Below, one piece after another: positions 6,817-15,101 of a stretch of 46,457 nucleotides of DNA. Each line of letters starts with the position of its first letter. The stretch's first letter is position 1. Both the position numbers and the translations under genes were made by a program. Source of the DNA: UBA1189 sp045126595 (GTDB lineage Bacteria; Bacteroidota; Bacteroidia; Bacteroidales; Bacteroidaceae); contig JBGVOS010000075.1 of NCBI GenBank assembly GCA_045126595.1, positions 1 to 46,457 on the forward strand, given 5' to 3'. The notes below the pieces were generated by a model. The model was not told the origin of the DNA and searched no databases. It saw only the letters and a program-made list of their open reading frames with translations.

Positions 6817-9255
6817 ATGCGAAAAGTGTTGGCGTCATTACTGTGTTGGGTAAGTGTCAGTGTTATGGCACAAGTATCGTTCGGCACAGCGAAGAAGTTT
6901 AATGACAAATGGTCATTCGTACTTACCGACGATAGCGCGGCTATCAATTCTGATTATGACGACAGTCGTTGGCGGACCCTTACGTTGCCCCATGACTGGA
7001 GTGTGGAAAGTTCACCTTCACAAACACTCGCCAGTTGCACCGGCTATTTACCAGGAGGCATTGGCTGGTATCGTAAGACATTCCGTGTCACTGATGAGGA
7101 CGCACGTCATTATATCTATTTCGAAGGAGTGTATAACCGTAGCGACGTCTATATCAACGGACAACATTTGGGGCATCGTCCCAACGGGTATGTCTCGTTC
7201 ATGTACGACCTCACACCTTACCTGAATCGCGAGGAGGATAATGTACTTGCCGTACGTGTAGACCACAGTCGCTATGCCGATTCGCGTTGGTACACAGGCT
7301 CAGGCATCTATCGTGATGTGTATCTCATCACTGCTCCCGAGATACATCTGTCTCAGTGGGGCGTAGGCTATCGCGCAACCAAGTTCACTGACCGCAGCGC
7401 CACCATGGAAATTGATGTGGCGGTAGACAACCATACAGCTCTGCCTCAGAAGGTGCAGGCACGTGTTACAATGCTTGATGCCGAGGGCAACCAAGTGGCA
7501 ATGACAACGAAGAATGCTACGATAGCTTCGAAAAGTATTAATAATCCATTATCCATTCTCCATTGTCAAGTCAAGAACCCTCACCGTTGGAGGCTTGACG
7601 ATCCTTATCTGTATACCTTAAAAGTGGAACTGCTCATCGAAGGGGAAGTGATAGACAAGACCGAGATACGTGCAGGGCTTCGTACACTCGACTTTAGCGC
7701 TGACAAAGGATTTGCAATCAACGGAGAGAGCATGAAAGTAAAAGGTGTATGCCTGCACCACGATGCAGGCGTATTGGGCGCTGTAGTCCCTCCCGAAGTG
7801 TGGCGTCGTCGCATCGAGCAGCTCAAGGCTATGGGTGCCAATGCCATACGCATGAGTCATAATCCACAAGCCCCCATCGTGTACGATCTGTGCGATGAAC
7901 TGGGTATGCTCGTCATGGATGAGGGAAGCGATGAATGGGAGTTCCCTAAGCGTAAGTGGATAAAGGGATGGAACAAGGGAGAACCAGGTTATGAGGGCAC
8001 ATACGACTTCTTCGAGGAATGGATCGAACGCGACATCACCGACATCGTACGCCGTGACCGCAATCACCCGAGCGTATTCCTTTGGAGCGTAGGAAATGAG
8101 GTGGACTACCCCAACGACCCCTACTCGCATCCTGTGCTTAACGGAAGTAGCATCAGCCAACCCATGTTTGGCGGTTACGACCCAGAACGTCCGCATGCCG
8201 AACGTATTGGTAAGATTGCCAAGCGCCTGGCGGCCTGCATACGTGCCGTGGACTCTTCGCGCCCCGTAACGGGAGCTCTGGCAGGGGTGGTAATGAGTAA
8301 CGAAACGGATTATCCTGAAGCTGTGGATGTGGTAGGCTACAATTACACTGAAGATCGTTATGACACCGACCACAAAGCCTATCCCGACCGCATCATCTAT
8401 GGCAGTGAGACACGTAGTGATTTCAGTGCGTGGAAGGCCGTACGTGATAAGGAGCACATTTTCGGACAGTTCGTCTGGACCGGCACCGACTATCTGGGCG
8501 AGTCGGGTGCATGGCCCTCACGAGGTCTGCACACGGGATTGCTCAACTTTGCCAATTTTCCCAAACCTCGTGGCAAGTTCCGCGAGGCGTTATGGAGCGA
8601 CAAACCCACTATATATATAGGTACATATCGCCGTGGCCGTGGTCGTTGGGGCGACCAGCTCTCTATCGATGCCTTCGACTCGTGGAACTACCGCGATGGA
8701 CAGTTGATACGTGTTGTATGCTATACCAACACTGCACAGGCACAACTGAAACTCAACGGCAATGTCATTGGCCCGATGAAGCCCTACGATGATGTGAACG
8801 GCATGGTATATTGGGATATCCCTTATACCCCAGGTGTGCTCACCGCTGAAGGTTATGACACCGAAGGCAAACTTCTGGCAACCTATACTATACAGACAAG
8901 CAACCGTCCCTATCGCTTACGTGCGACATTGATAGAGACGGAGTCTGTTGTACAGGAGCCACATGACACTCCACGTACTTATCAAATACTTGTAGAGGTC
9001 CTTGATGAAAAGGATATATTAGTAAAATTAGCAGACAATTCCATTACTTGCCAAATAGAAGGTGAAGCTCGTCTGCTCGGTTTGGAAAACTCTGACAACA
9101 ACGATATGAGTCATCCAAAATCGCATACTCGTCGTGTGTATCAGGGTTATCTCGTCGCCTATGTACAGGCGGATGGAGATAGGGGAACACCTATAAGACT
9201 TACTTTCTCATCGCCGTTACTCGAAGATGCGGTGATGGATCTTCTCCTCCGATAA
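6817..9255 (+). CDS. Secreted glycoside hydrolase family 2 enzyme (beta-galactosidase-like, DUF4982)
   Basis: 812 residues with a signal peptide (MRKVLASLLCWVSVSVMAQ), so exported to the periplasm or beyond. Domains in order: GH2 sugar-binding jelly roll (about 30-170), immunoglobulin-like domain (180-285), TIM barrel (290-580), and a DUF4982-like region (starting at KPTIYIGTYRRGRGRWG). The likely acid/base is Glu428 in FLWSVGNEV and the nucleophile Glu531 in YGSETRSDF, both standard for GH2. This subgroup includes beta-galactosidases and related exo-enzymes; the substrate cannot be fixed from sequence. No SusC/SusD pair or other sugar gene adjoins, so it is not in a classical polysaccharide utilisation locus. 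Residues 243-249 are encoded by a small heptamer array (7544-7564). A CTATATATATAGG tract sits at 8609-8621. Confidence 0.92.
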   Translation: MRKVLASLLCWVSVSVMAQVSFGTAKKFNDKWSFVLTDDSAAINSDYDDSRWRTLTLPHDWSVESSPSQTLASCTGYLPGGIGWYRKTFRVTDEDARHYIYFEGVYNRSDVYINGQHLGHRPNGYVSFMYDLTPYLNREEDNVLAVRVDHSRYADSRWYTGSGIYRDVYLITAPEIHLSQWGVGYRATKFTDRSATMEIDVAVDNHTALPQKVQARVTMLDAEGNQVAMTTKNATIASKSINNPLSILHCQVKNPHRWRLDDPYLYTLKVELLIEGEVIDKTEIRAGLRTLDFSADKGFAINGESMKVKGVCLHHDAGVLGAVVPPEVWRRRIEQLKAMGANAIRMSHNPQAPIVYDLCDELGMLVMDEGSDEWEFPKRKWIKGWNKGEPGYEGTYDFFEEWIERDITDIVRRDRNHPSVFLWSVGNEVDYPNDPYSHPVLNGSSISQPMFGGYDPERPHAERIGKIAKRLAACIRAVDSSRPVTGALAGVVMSNETDYPEAVDVVGYNYTEDRYDTDHKAYPDRIIYGSETRSDFSAWKAVRDKEHIFGQFVWTGTDYLGESGAWPSRGLHTGLLNFANFPKPRGKFREALWSDKPTIYIGTYRRGRGRWGDQLSIDAFDSWNYRDGQLIRVVCYTNTAQAQLKLNGNVIGPMKPYDDVNGMVYWDIPYTPGVLTAEGYDTEGKLLATYTIQTSNRPYRLRATLIETESVVQEPHDTPRTYQILVEVLDEKDILVKLADNSITCQIEGEARLLGLENSDNNDMSHPKSHTRRVYQGYLVAYVQADGDRGTPIRLTFSSPLLEDAVMDLLLR
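7544..7564. repeat. In-frame heptamer array inside the GH2 gene
   Basis: ATCCATT, ATCCATT, CTCCATT: three 7-bp units, 21 bp or exactly seven codons, lying in a linker between strands of the immunoglobulin-like domain. It contains no stop codon in the coding frame. Confidence 0.6.
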
Positions 9256-9269
9256 GCAAATTGCCTTTG

Positions 9270-9326
9270 CCATCCTGACCATAGCACCAACGAAGAGCAT
9301 TAACATTGGCGCCATGGTCAGGATGG
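9270..9326. repeat. Long inverted repeat between GH2 and sigma factor genes
   Basis: Arms at 9270-9290 and 9306-9326 match at 19 of 21 positions around a 15-nt loop. The two exceptions are A/C on the plus strand, which become U-G wobbles in a minus-strand transcript, so the RNA downstream of the convergent sigma factor gene could fold into an unbroken 21-bp stem. No T-run follows on either strand, so it is not a standard intrinsic terminator. Confidence 0.7.
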
Positions 9327-9347
9327 TAGAGAGGCTGGGTAAACATT

Positions 9348-9848
9348 TTATCTGAAATCCTTCAGCTGTATTTGCAAACGCTGGCGGGTGAAGAAGATAC
9401 GGCTCTTGACCGTACCGAGGGGCAATGACAGCTTTTCAGCTATCTCACGATACTTGAATCCCGATACGTGCATGGCAAAGGGTACGCGATACTCCTTGGG
9501 CAGTGCGTTTACCACACGGCGTATTTCCTTGGTATCGTAGGCACTCTCGGTACTCTCGAATCCTGCATCCTGCGGTAAGGAAAGGTGAAAGAGGTTGTCG
9601 GTGCGGTCCACAAAAGTCTGGTCGCGCACAGTCTTGCGATAATTATTGATGAAGATATTACGCATGATGGTGTATACCCATCCCTTGAAATTGGTGTCGG
9701 GGGTATACTTTTCGCGATTGTCAAGCGCCTTAAGCGAAGTCTCTTGAAGGAGGTCGTTGGCTTCCTCATGATCCATAGTCAACTTGTAGGCATAACGCAA
9801 AAGTTCGTCCTGTACTGCGATAAGGTCCCGATTGAAAGTGTCGTTCAT
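9348..9848 (-). CDS. ECF RNA polymerase sigma factor
   Basis: 166-residue ECF sigma factor. Region 2 lies at about 10-75 (EANDLLQETSLKALDN, then FKGWVYTIMRNIFINNYRK), and region 4 at about 115-165 (ALPKEYRVPFAMHVSGFKYREIAEKLSLPLGTVKSRIFFTRQRL). No anti-sigma factor or transmembrane protein gene adjoins it, unlike sigma factors of Sus-type loci. This stand-alone form is common and conserved in Bacteroidales. It has its own promoter (9881-9910, minus strand), and its 3' end reads into the long inverted repeat at 9270-9326. Its regulon cannot be inferred from the window. Confidence 0.95.
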   Translation of the reverse strand: MNDTFNRDLIAVQDELLRYAYKLTMDHEEANDLLQETSLKALDNREKYTPDTNFKGWVYTIMRNIFINNYRKTVRDQTFVDRTDNLFHLSLPQDAGFESTESAYDTKEIRRVVNALPKEYRVPFAMHVSGFKYREIAEKLSLPLGTVKSRIFFTRQRLQIQLKDFR

Positions 9849-9880
9849 AATTACTTTTTTATTGGTTAATGAAACTGCTG

Positions 9881-9910
9881 CAAAAGTAATCCACGACGTA
9901 TTTCCTCAAG
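9881..9910 (-). promoter_or_regulatory. Promoter of the ECF sigma factor gene
   Basis: On the minus strand TACTTTTG at 9888-9881 is a full -7 match, with CTTG at 9910-9907 as -33, spacer 18 nt. It lies 33 bp upstream of the start codon. Confidence 0.65.
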
Positions 9911-10037
9911 GGGTAAAAATGTTCTTTTATGAGGGGACAAACTGATAATTGTACAATAATCCCCCCTTTTTTGATAGTTCCCCCCTGCTAATAAAAAAGA
10001 GAGCTTTAACATTCACTCTGCGAAGTCCGAATTTAAG

Positions 10038-10100
10038 TTACGGCTCGGAAAAATCTAAATAAATTTGTTTTTTCACTCGCCTTGCACTAATTTTACTGCC
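10038..10100 (+). promoter_or_regulatory. murB promoter within an element shared with glyS
   Basis: TTTG at 10064-10067, spacer of 20 nt, TAATTTTA at 10088-10095. The surrounding 60 bp resemble the glyS promoter region: CTCGGAAAA lies 44 bp before TAATTTT in both, and CTCGCCTTGCACTAATTTT is identical. The predicted transcript start is only a few nucleotides before the murB ATG at 10104. Confidence 0.7.
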
Positions 10101-10103
10101 AAT

Positions 10104-11114
10104 ATGAAACAATACGAGAACTACTCTTTATTAGCACATAACACTTTCGGTATGGATGTGCGTGCTGCGCTGTTTGTCGAGTACGATACGGTGGATGAGT
10201 TGCGGGCGTTCATGCTGTCTGACGACTTCACCCGACACGACCGATATCTGCATATCGGCAGTGGCAGCAACCTACTCTTCAGCAGCGACTACCGAGGCAT
10301 CGTGATGCACTCGGCCCTACGCGATCTTGAGGTGGTGGCTGAAGACGATTATCACTTGTGGGTCCGTGTAGGCTCGGGCTACGTGTGGGATGACTTTGTG
10401 GGCTACTGCGTGTCACAGGGATGGGCCGGCGTAGAGAACCTCAGTGCCATACCGGGCGAGGTAGGCGCCAGTGCCGTGCAGAACATAGGGGCCTACGGCG
10501 TGGAGGTGCGCGATGTGATAGACCGCGTAGAGGCTATGGCACTCGATGGTACGCTATGCACGTTTACCAACGAGGAATGTCGCTACGGCTACCGCGACTC
10601 CATCTTCAAGCGCGAACTGCGCGGACAGTATATCATCACACACGTAATCTACCGGTTGGACAAGACACCTACCTTTCGTCTCGACTATGGTGACCTGCGC
10701 GCTCGCGTGGAAGCCAACGGAGCACCGACACTACAGGCCGTGCGCGATGCCGTAACGGCCATACGCGACAGCAAGCTGCCCGACCCAAAGGTATTGGGCA
10801 ATGCCGGCAGTTTCTTCACCAATCCAGTGATACCGCGTCTGCAATACGAGGCATTAAAGATACAATACCCCAACATGCCCTCCTACCCTATCGACGATAC
10901 CCACGTGAAGGTGCCTGCCGGATGGCTCATTGACAGTGCGGGATGGAAGGGCCGTGCGCTCGGGCGTGCTGCCGTGCACAACCGTCAGGCTTTGGTTCTC
11001 GTGAATCTGGGCGGAGCTACGGGTCGTGAAGTGATGACGCTGGCCGAGCGCATTTGCGAGGATATATATAATAGGTATGGGATACGTATCACACCCGAAG
11101 TGAACTTTATCTAA
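10104..11114 (+). CDS. murB: UDP-N-acetylenolpyruvoylglucosamine reductase
   Basis: FAD and NADPH dependent reductase that makes UDP-N-acetylmuramate for peptidoglycan. 336 residues from the ATG at 10104. The start at 10065 is rejected because the promoter lies inside that extension and the family begins close to MKQYENYSLLAHNTFG. FAD-binding segments YLHIGSGSNLL and IPGEVGASAVQNIGAYG are present, as are YRDSIFK and the catalytic serine in LGNAGSFFTNPV. The C-terminal substrate domain, including WLIDSAGWKG, identifies the long type I MurB. It begins a tight operon: the next gene starts 9 bp after its stop. The 5' leader would be only about 4 nt, almost leaderless. GATATATATAATAGG at 11061-11075 is an AT-rich tract in an otherwise GC-rich gene. 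Confidence 0.97.
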   Translation: MKQYENYSLLAHNTFGMDVRAALFVEYDTVDELRAFMLSDDFTRHDRYLHIGSGSNLLFSSDYRGIVMHSALRDLEVVAEDDYHLWVRVGSGYVWDDFVGYCVSQGWAGVENLSAIPGEVGASAVQNIGAYGVEVRDVIDRVEAMALDGTLCTFTNEECRYGYRDSIFKRELRGQYIITHVIYRLDKTPTFRLDYGDLRARVEANGAPTLQAVRDAVTAIRDSKLPDPKVLGNAGSFFTNPVIPRLQYEALKIQYPNMPSYPIDDTHVKVPAGWLIDSAGWKGRALGRAAVHNRQALVLVNLGGATGREVMTLAERICEDIYNRYGIRITPEVNFI

Positions 11115-11123
11115 GATTCCGAA

Positions 11124-11885
11124 ATGAAACTGACCTTCCTCGGCACCGGCACCTCGAAAGGAGTACCCGAAATAGGGTGCACTTGCCCCGTATGCCGCTC
11201 TACGGATGAGCGCGACAAGCGGCTGCGCGTGTCGGCACTCGTGGAAACGGATGACGTACGTATACTCATCGACTGCGGCCCCGACTTCCGTGCGCAGATG
11301 CTCGGCATCCCCTTCCGCCGTATCGACGGCGTGCTACTCACTCACGAGCACTACGACCATACGGGCGGTATCGATGACCTGCGCCCCTTCTGCCGATTCG
11401 GCGACATCGATGTCTTTGCCGACGACCTCACCCACCGCCATTTGCGCGAGCGGCTGCCCTATTTCTTCCGCGAGGTTCTGTATCCCGGTGTACCGGTACT
11501 GCACTTCCACACCGTAGAACCCTACGTGCCGTTCACCGTCAAGGAGATAGAGGTGATGCCGCTGCAGGTGATGCACGGCAAGCTGCCCATCCTTGGTTTC
11601 CGCATCGGAAAGTTAGGCTTCGTGACCGATATGACTGATGCACCCGAAGAGACACTCCAACAACTCATGGGAATCGACACCTTGGTCATCGGTGCCCTGC
11701 GCCAACGCAAACATGCCACGCACCAGACCATCGACGAGGCCATAGCCATTGCCCAGCGCCTCGGAGCAAGGGAAACCTACCTCATCCATATGAACCACGA
11801 GGCTGGATTGCATGCCGAGACCGACGCTGCGCTACCCGCACATGTACACTTGGCCTATGATGGACTAACCATTGAGATAGCGTGA
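11124..11885 (+). CDS. MBL-fold metallo-hydrolase (PhnP-like phosphodiesterase family)
   Basis: 253-residue metallo-beta-lactamase-fold enzyme. The metal site motif HxHxDH is LLTHEHYDHTGG; further ligands lie in LQVMHGKLPILGFRIG, FVTDMTDA and YLIHMNHE. An N-terminal CTCPVCRS cysteine cluster, as in PhnP-type phosphoribosyl cyclic phosphate phosphodiesterases, may bind an extra zinc. The likely reaction is hydrolysis of a cyclic phosphodiester, but no phosphonate genes are nearby and the physiological substrate is unknown. It follows murB by 9 bp, and its stop codon overlaps the GTG start of the helicase by 4 bp (GTGA), so the three are translationally coupled. Confidence 0.88.
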   Translation: MKLTFLGTGTSKGVPEIGCTCPVCRSTDERDKRLRVSALVETDDVRILIDCGPDFRAQMLGIPFRRIDGVLLTHEHYDHTGGIDDLRPFCRFGDIDVFADDLTHRHLRERLPYFFREVLYPGVPVLHFHTVEPYVPFTVKEIEVMPLQVMHGKLPILGFRIGKLGFVTDMTDAPEETLQQLMGIDTLVIGALRQRKHATHQTIDEAIAIAQRLGARETYLIHMNHEAGLHAETDAALPAHVHLAYDGLTIEIA

Positions 11886-14854
11886 CCCAATACTTACGCA
11901 TACACACCGACCGCATCGAAGGCAACCTTCTCTACGGACATGCAGACTCCGCAGAAGAGATTGCCATAGCCTTATACTCACGCGAGGGTACCGACCACCG
12001 CTACATAGCATCACTCGCTGAGCAGGGCAGCCAAGTGAATATCGTAGACTACAAGGTCATCGATGGCATACACCATCCACGCTTCATTATCCTCGAGCCC
12101 GACTATCTGGTCGACGTGTCGGCCGTGGCCGCCTGTTGCGAGTCGTACGGCAACACACACCTCACCCACCTAATAAACCGTCTGAAGCCTTCGGTGCATA
12201 CCGAGGCCATACTGCTCGGTCACTTTGCCTCTCAACTGCTCGACGAGGAGGTTCACGGCATGTACGGCCGTCCCTATCGCGACAGCGTGATGGAGTTCTT
12301 CCGCCGCTACACCTTCCCCCTGCTGGCTGCCGGAGTCTCGGACTCATTTCACGACAATGCCCGCCGCCAACGCGACAACATACACCGCGTGTTCACCGGC
12401 ACACTGGCTGGCCCCGACACCGAAGCGATACTCGAGCCCTCCTTCATCAGCGAGAAACTGGGCTTTCAGGGGCGTATCGACTACCTGCAAGCCGACCACT
12501 CGTTGCTCATCGAGCAGAAGGCCGGACGATGCGGATGGCCCCAGCAACACCCCGAAACACCTGTAGAACAGGCCAAACACGCCATGCAGATGATGCTCTA
12601 CGGAGCTGTGGTGGAGCAACTGCACCATAAGCAGTCGCCCCGCACCTGCCTGCTCTACTCCAAATACCGGCAGGCTCTGCTCCCCCTAACCCCATCCGAG
12701 GAGTTGCTGCACGAGGCCATCAGCCTGCGCAATCACATTGTACACGCCGAGTACCGCTACGCCAATGAAGGCTACGACACGCTGCTCTCACTCTCAGCCG
12801 ACGATATCAACGTGCGAGGCACAGCCTCTACCCTCTGGAGCCAATACCAACGTCCGCAGATAGCGCAGACCCTGGCACCCATCGCAGACGCCGATGCCAT
12901 GGAACGCGCCTACTACTGCCGCATGATGCAATTCGTCAGTCGCGAGCACCTCTACGGCAAGGTCGGAAACGGCACGGGTGAACATGGCTATGCCGCCAAG
13001 TGGCACGACACACTGGACGAGAAACTCGCCAAGGGAGACATCTGCCACCAGTTACACCTCATCAGTCCTGCCAAGGGACACGATGGGCGGGTGGAACAGC
13101 TCACATTGGCCATAGACGAGGATATCGACCTGCAGACGACCAACTTCAGACAGGGCGACATCGTGGTACTATACCCCTATGCCGAAGGCACCGAACCTGA
13201 TGCCCGCCAACGCATCGTATACCGCTGTGTGCTCTCAGCCATGACACTGCGCACGCTGACTCTCACGCTCCGTGCGCCACAAACCGATGCCCGCGTACTT
13301 CTACGCGATGCAGACAGTCTGTGGGCCATCGAGCACGATTTCATGGAATCGTCCTACGCTTCGTGCTACCGCGCCCTGCACGCCTTCCTCTCCATGCCGC
13401 GAGAACGGCGTGACCTGCTGTTGCTGCGCCGCGAACCGTGTACAGACACCTCACTTACGCTGCAAGGCGAGTATGGTGAGTTCAGTACACTCGCGCTGCG
13501 TGCTAAGCAGGCCCGCGAACTGTTTCTCCTCGTAGGTCCTCCTGGCACGGGCAAGACCTCCTTCGGGCTGATGTCTATCCTGCACGAAGAGCTAACATCG
13601 GCACCTGACAGCGCCATTCTACTGCTTGCCTACACCAACCGTGCCGTCGATGAAATATGCGACCGCCTTGTAACGGCACAGCTCGACTTTATTCGTGTGG
13701 GCAGTCCCCACACCTGCCCCGAAGAGTACCGTCCCTACCTGCTCGACACCGCAGTAGCCACCAGCACCACGCTTGCCGACGTGCGCAGCCACATCGAGCA
13801 GTCGCGCATCGTCGTGGGTACCGCCATGACGCTAAATGCCCACAGCGAACTCTTCGCGCTCAAGCCCTTCTCCCTGGCCATCATCGACGAAGCGTCCCAG
13901 CTGCTCGAGCCTCATCTGCTCGGCATCCTCGGCGCCATGCACAAAGGACGCAGCGCCGTAGAGCGTTTTGTCTTCATCGGCGACCACAAGCAACTGCCCG
14001 CCGTAGTGAAGCAGTCGGCAGAGGAGTCACACGTTGCCGACCCGATGCTCCACGAAGCACTGCTCACCGACTGCCGCGAGTCACTCTTCGAGCGCATGAT
14101 CAAGCGCTACGGCACCGACGAGCGCTTCACCTACATGCTGCACCGCCAAGGCCGTATGCACCGCGACATTGCCCAGTTCCCCAACACCGCCTTCTACTGC
14201 GGGCAGCTCACCGAAGCCACGCCCGAACAGCGCGCCCCATTAGCGCATATTGACGAACAGAACCTCCATGTTGTGTGTCATTCTTCGCTTCGCTCAGAAT
14301 CTCAATCCATCACTCCATTCGCAACAAACGGTATAGCATGGTCGCTCTTCACCCACCGCGTGGCCTTCATTGACATCGCCAACACCGAGGCTGCCCCTGC
14401 CGACAAGGTGAACCTTGCCGAGGCCACACTCATCGCAGCCATCGCGGCCAACACCTATTATATATATAGGGAGGGCTTTGACCCACACCGCACGCTCGGC
14501 ATCATCGTGCCCTACCGCAACCAGATAGCCGCCGTACGCCGCGCCATCGGAGCCTACGGTATCGATACACTGAGCGACATCACTATCGACACCGTAGAGC
14601 GCTATCAGGGCAGCCAGCGCGACGTCATCATCTATGGCTTCACCGTGCACCACACCACGCAACTCGACTTTCTCACCGAACAGACCTTCGTGGAGGGCGA
14701 CGCCACCATCGACCGCAAGCTCAATGTCGTGATGACCCGCGCCCGCCAACACCTCTTCATGGCAGGCAATGCCGCGCTGCTCCGCACCAATCCGCTCTTT
14801 GCTCGCCTGCTCGACTTTGTGAATGACAGAGGAGCCTTAATTCCGAGCCACTGA
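11882..14854 (+). CDS. Dna2-like nuclease-helicase (PD-(D/E)XK domain fused to SF1B helicase)
   Basis: 990 residues starting at GTG (11882) within the stop of the previous gene. The N-terminal third has a RecB/Cas4-type nuclease signature: Asp200 in GFQGRIDYL, Glu211-x-Lys213 in IEQKAG, then a helix QAKHAMQMMLYG. The C-terminal half is an Upf1/Dna2-type superfamily 1 helicase: Walker A GPPGTGKT at about 552-559, AYTNRAVDEICDRL, the DExx box IIDEASQLLEP near 668, FIGDHKQLPAVV, VERYQGSQRDVIIYGF and VVMTRARQHLF. Dna2 and Cas4 usually hold a four-cysteine iron-sulphur cluster; here only C85/C86, C217 and C256 are candidates, so the cluster is uncertain. A role in DNA end or flap processing is inferred. 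Residues near 800-815 include a fragment resembling the genome's GTCATTCTGAG repeat (14277-14303). Confidence 0.88.
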   Translation: MTQYLRIHTDRIEGNLLYGHADSAEEIAIALYSREGTDHRYIASLAEQGSQVNIVDYKVIDGIHHPRFIILEPDYLVDVSAVAACCESYGNTHLTHLINRLKPSVHTEAILLGHFASQLLDEEVHGMYGRPYRDSVMEFFRRYTFPLLAAGVSDSFHDNARRQRDNIHRVFTGTLAGPDTEAILEPSFISEKLGFQGRIDYLQADHSLLIEQKAGRCGWPQQHPETPVEQAKHAMQMMLYGAVVEQLHHKQSPRTCLLYSKYRQALLPLTPSEELLHEAISLRNHIVHAEYRYANEGYDTLLSLSADDINVRGTASTLWSQYQRPQIAQTLAPIADADAMERAYYCRMMQFVSREHLYGKVGNGTGEHGYAAKWHDTLDEKLAKGDICHQLHLISPAKGHDGRVEQLTLAIDEDIDLQTTNFRQGDIVVLYPYAEGTEPDARQRIVYRCVLSAMTLRTLTLTLRAPQTDARVLLRDADSLWAIEHDFMESSYASCYRALHAFLSMPRERRDLLLLRREPCTDTSLTLQGEYGEFSTLALRAKQARELFLLVGPPGTGKTSFGLMSILHEELTSAPDSAILLLAYTNRAVDEICDRLVTAQLDFIRVGSPHTCPEEYRPYLLDTAVATSTTLADVRSHIEQSRIVVGTAMTLNAHSELFALKPFSLAIIDEASQLLEPHLLGILGAMHKGRSAVERFVFIGDHKQLPAVVKQSAEESHVADPMLHEALLTDCRESLFERMIKRYGTDERFTYMLHRQGRMHRDIAQFPNTAFYCGQLTEATPEQRAPLAHIDEQNLHVVCHSSLRSESQSITPFATNGIAWSLFTHRVAFIDIANTEAAPADKVNLAEATLIAAIAANTYYIYREGFDPHRTLGIIVPYRNQIAAVRRAIGAYGIDTLSDITIDTVERYQGSQRDVIIYGFTVHHTTQLDFLTEQTFVEGDATIDRKLNVVMTRARQHLFMAGNAALLRTNPLFARLLDFVNDRGALIPSH

Positions 14855-14870
14855 AGCCATCAACGACCGT

Positions 14871-15034
14871 CGCTATAGCGATCAATTCTGAAGGATATAC
14901 CCAAAAGTGTTTCCCTCCGCGGAGAGACACCCTTCCCTCCGCGGAGGGAAAACGCTTCCTCCGCGGAGGCACGATTGTCCCATCGCGGAGGGAAAAGAAA
15001 TCGGGTATACCCATCTGAAAGAATGAATATACCC
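14871..15034. repeat. Array of eight 10-bp palindromes at an exact 22-bp period
   Basis: Decamers start at 14871 CGCTATAGCG, 14893 GGATATACCC, 14915 CTCCGCGGAG, 14937 CTCCGCGGAG, 14959 CTCCGCGGAG, 14981 CATCGCGGAG, 15003 GGGTATACCC and 15025 GAATATACCC. Each interval is exactly 22 bp. Five are perfect palindromes and three are imperfect. The 12-nt spacers differ in sequence. The array begins 16 bp after the helicase stop and ends 67 bp before the end of convergent mntP; it fills most of the 247-bp gap. A second, four-unit array with the same period is at 21208-21283. Confidence 0.9.
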
Positions 15035-15101
15035 GCTATAATTTGTCGGCAGAAACAGTCTGACGGTAAGGTACAGCCGCTACCTCAGGAGCGAAAGCGC
15101 C

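Noticed and set aside
6817..9255. A polysaccharide utilisation locus around the GH2 and ECF sigma genes
   Set aside because: No SusC/SusD, anti-sigma or other carbohydrate genes adjoin; both neighbours are housekeeping genes.
10065..10103. Longer N-terminus for murB starting at 10065
   Set aside because: The extension contains the -33 and -7 boxes and does not resemble the family, whose start fits the ATG at 10104.
14871..15034. CRISPR or clustered terminators at the 22-bp array
   Set aside because: The period of 22 bp with 10-bp dyads is far too short for CRISPR, and no T-runs follow the stems, so intrinsic terminators are not supported.
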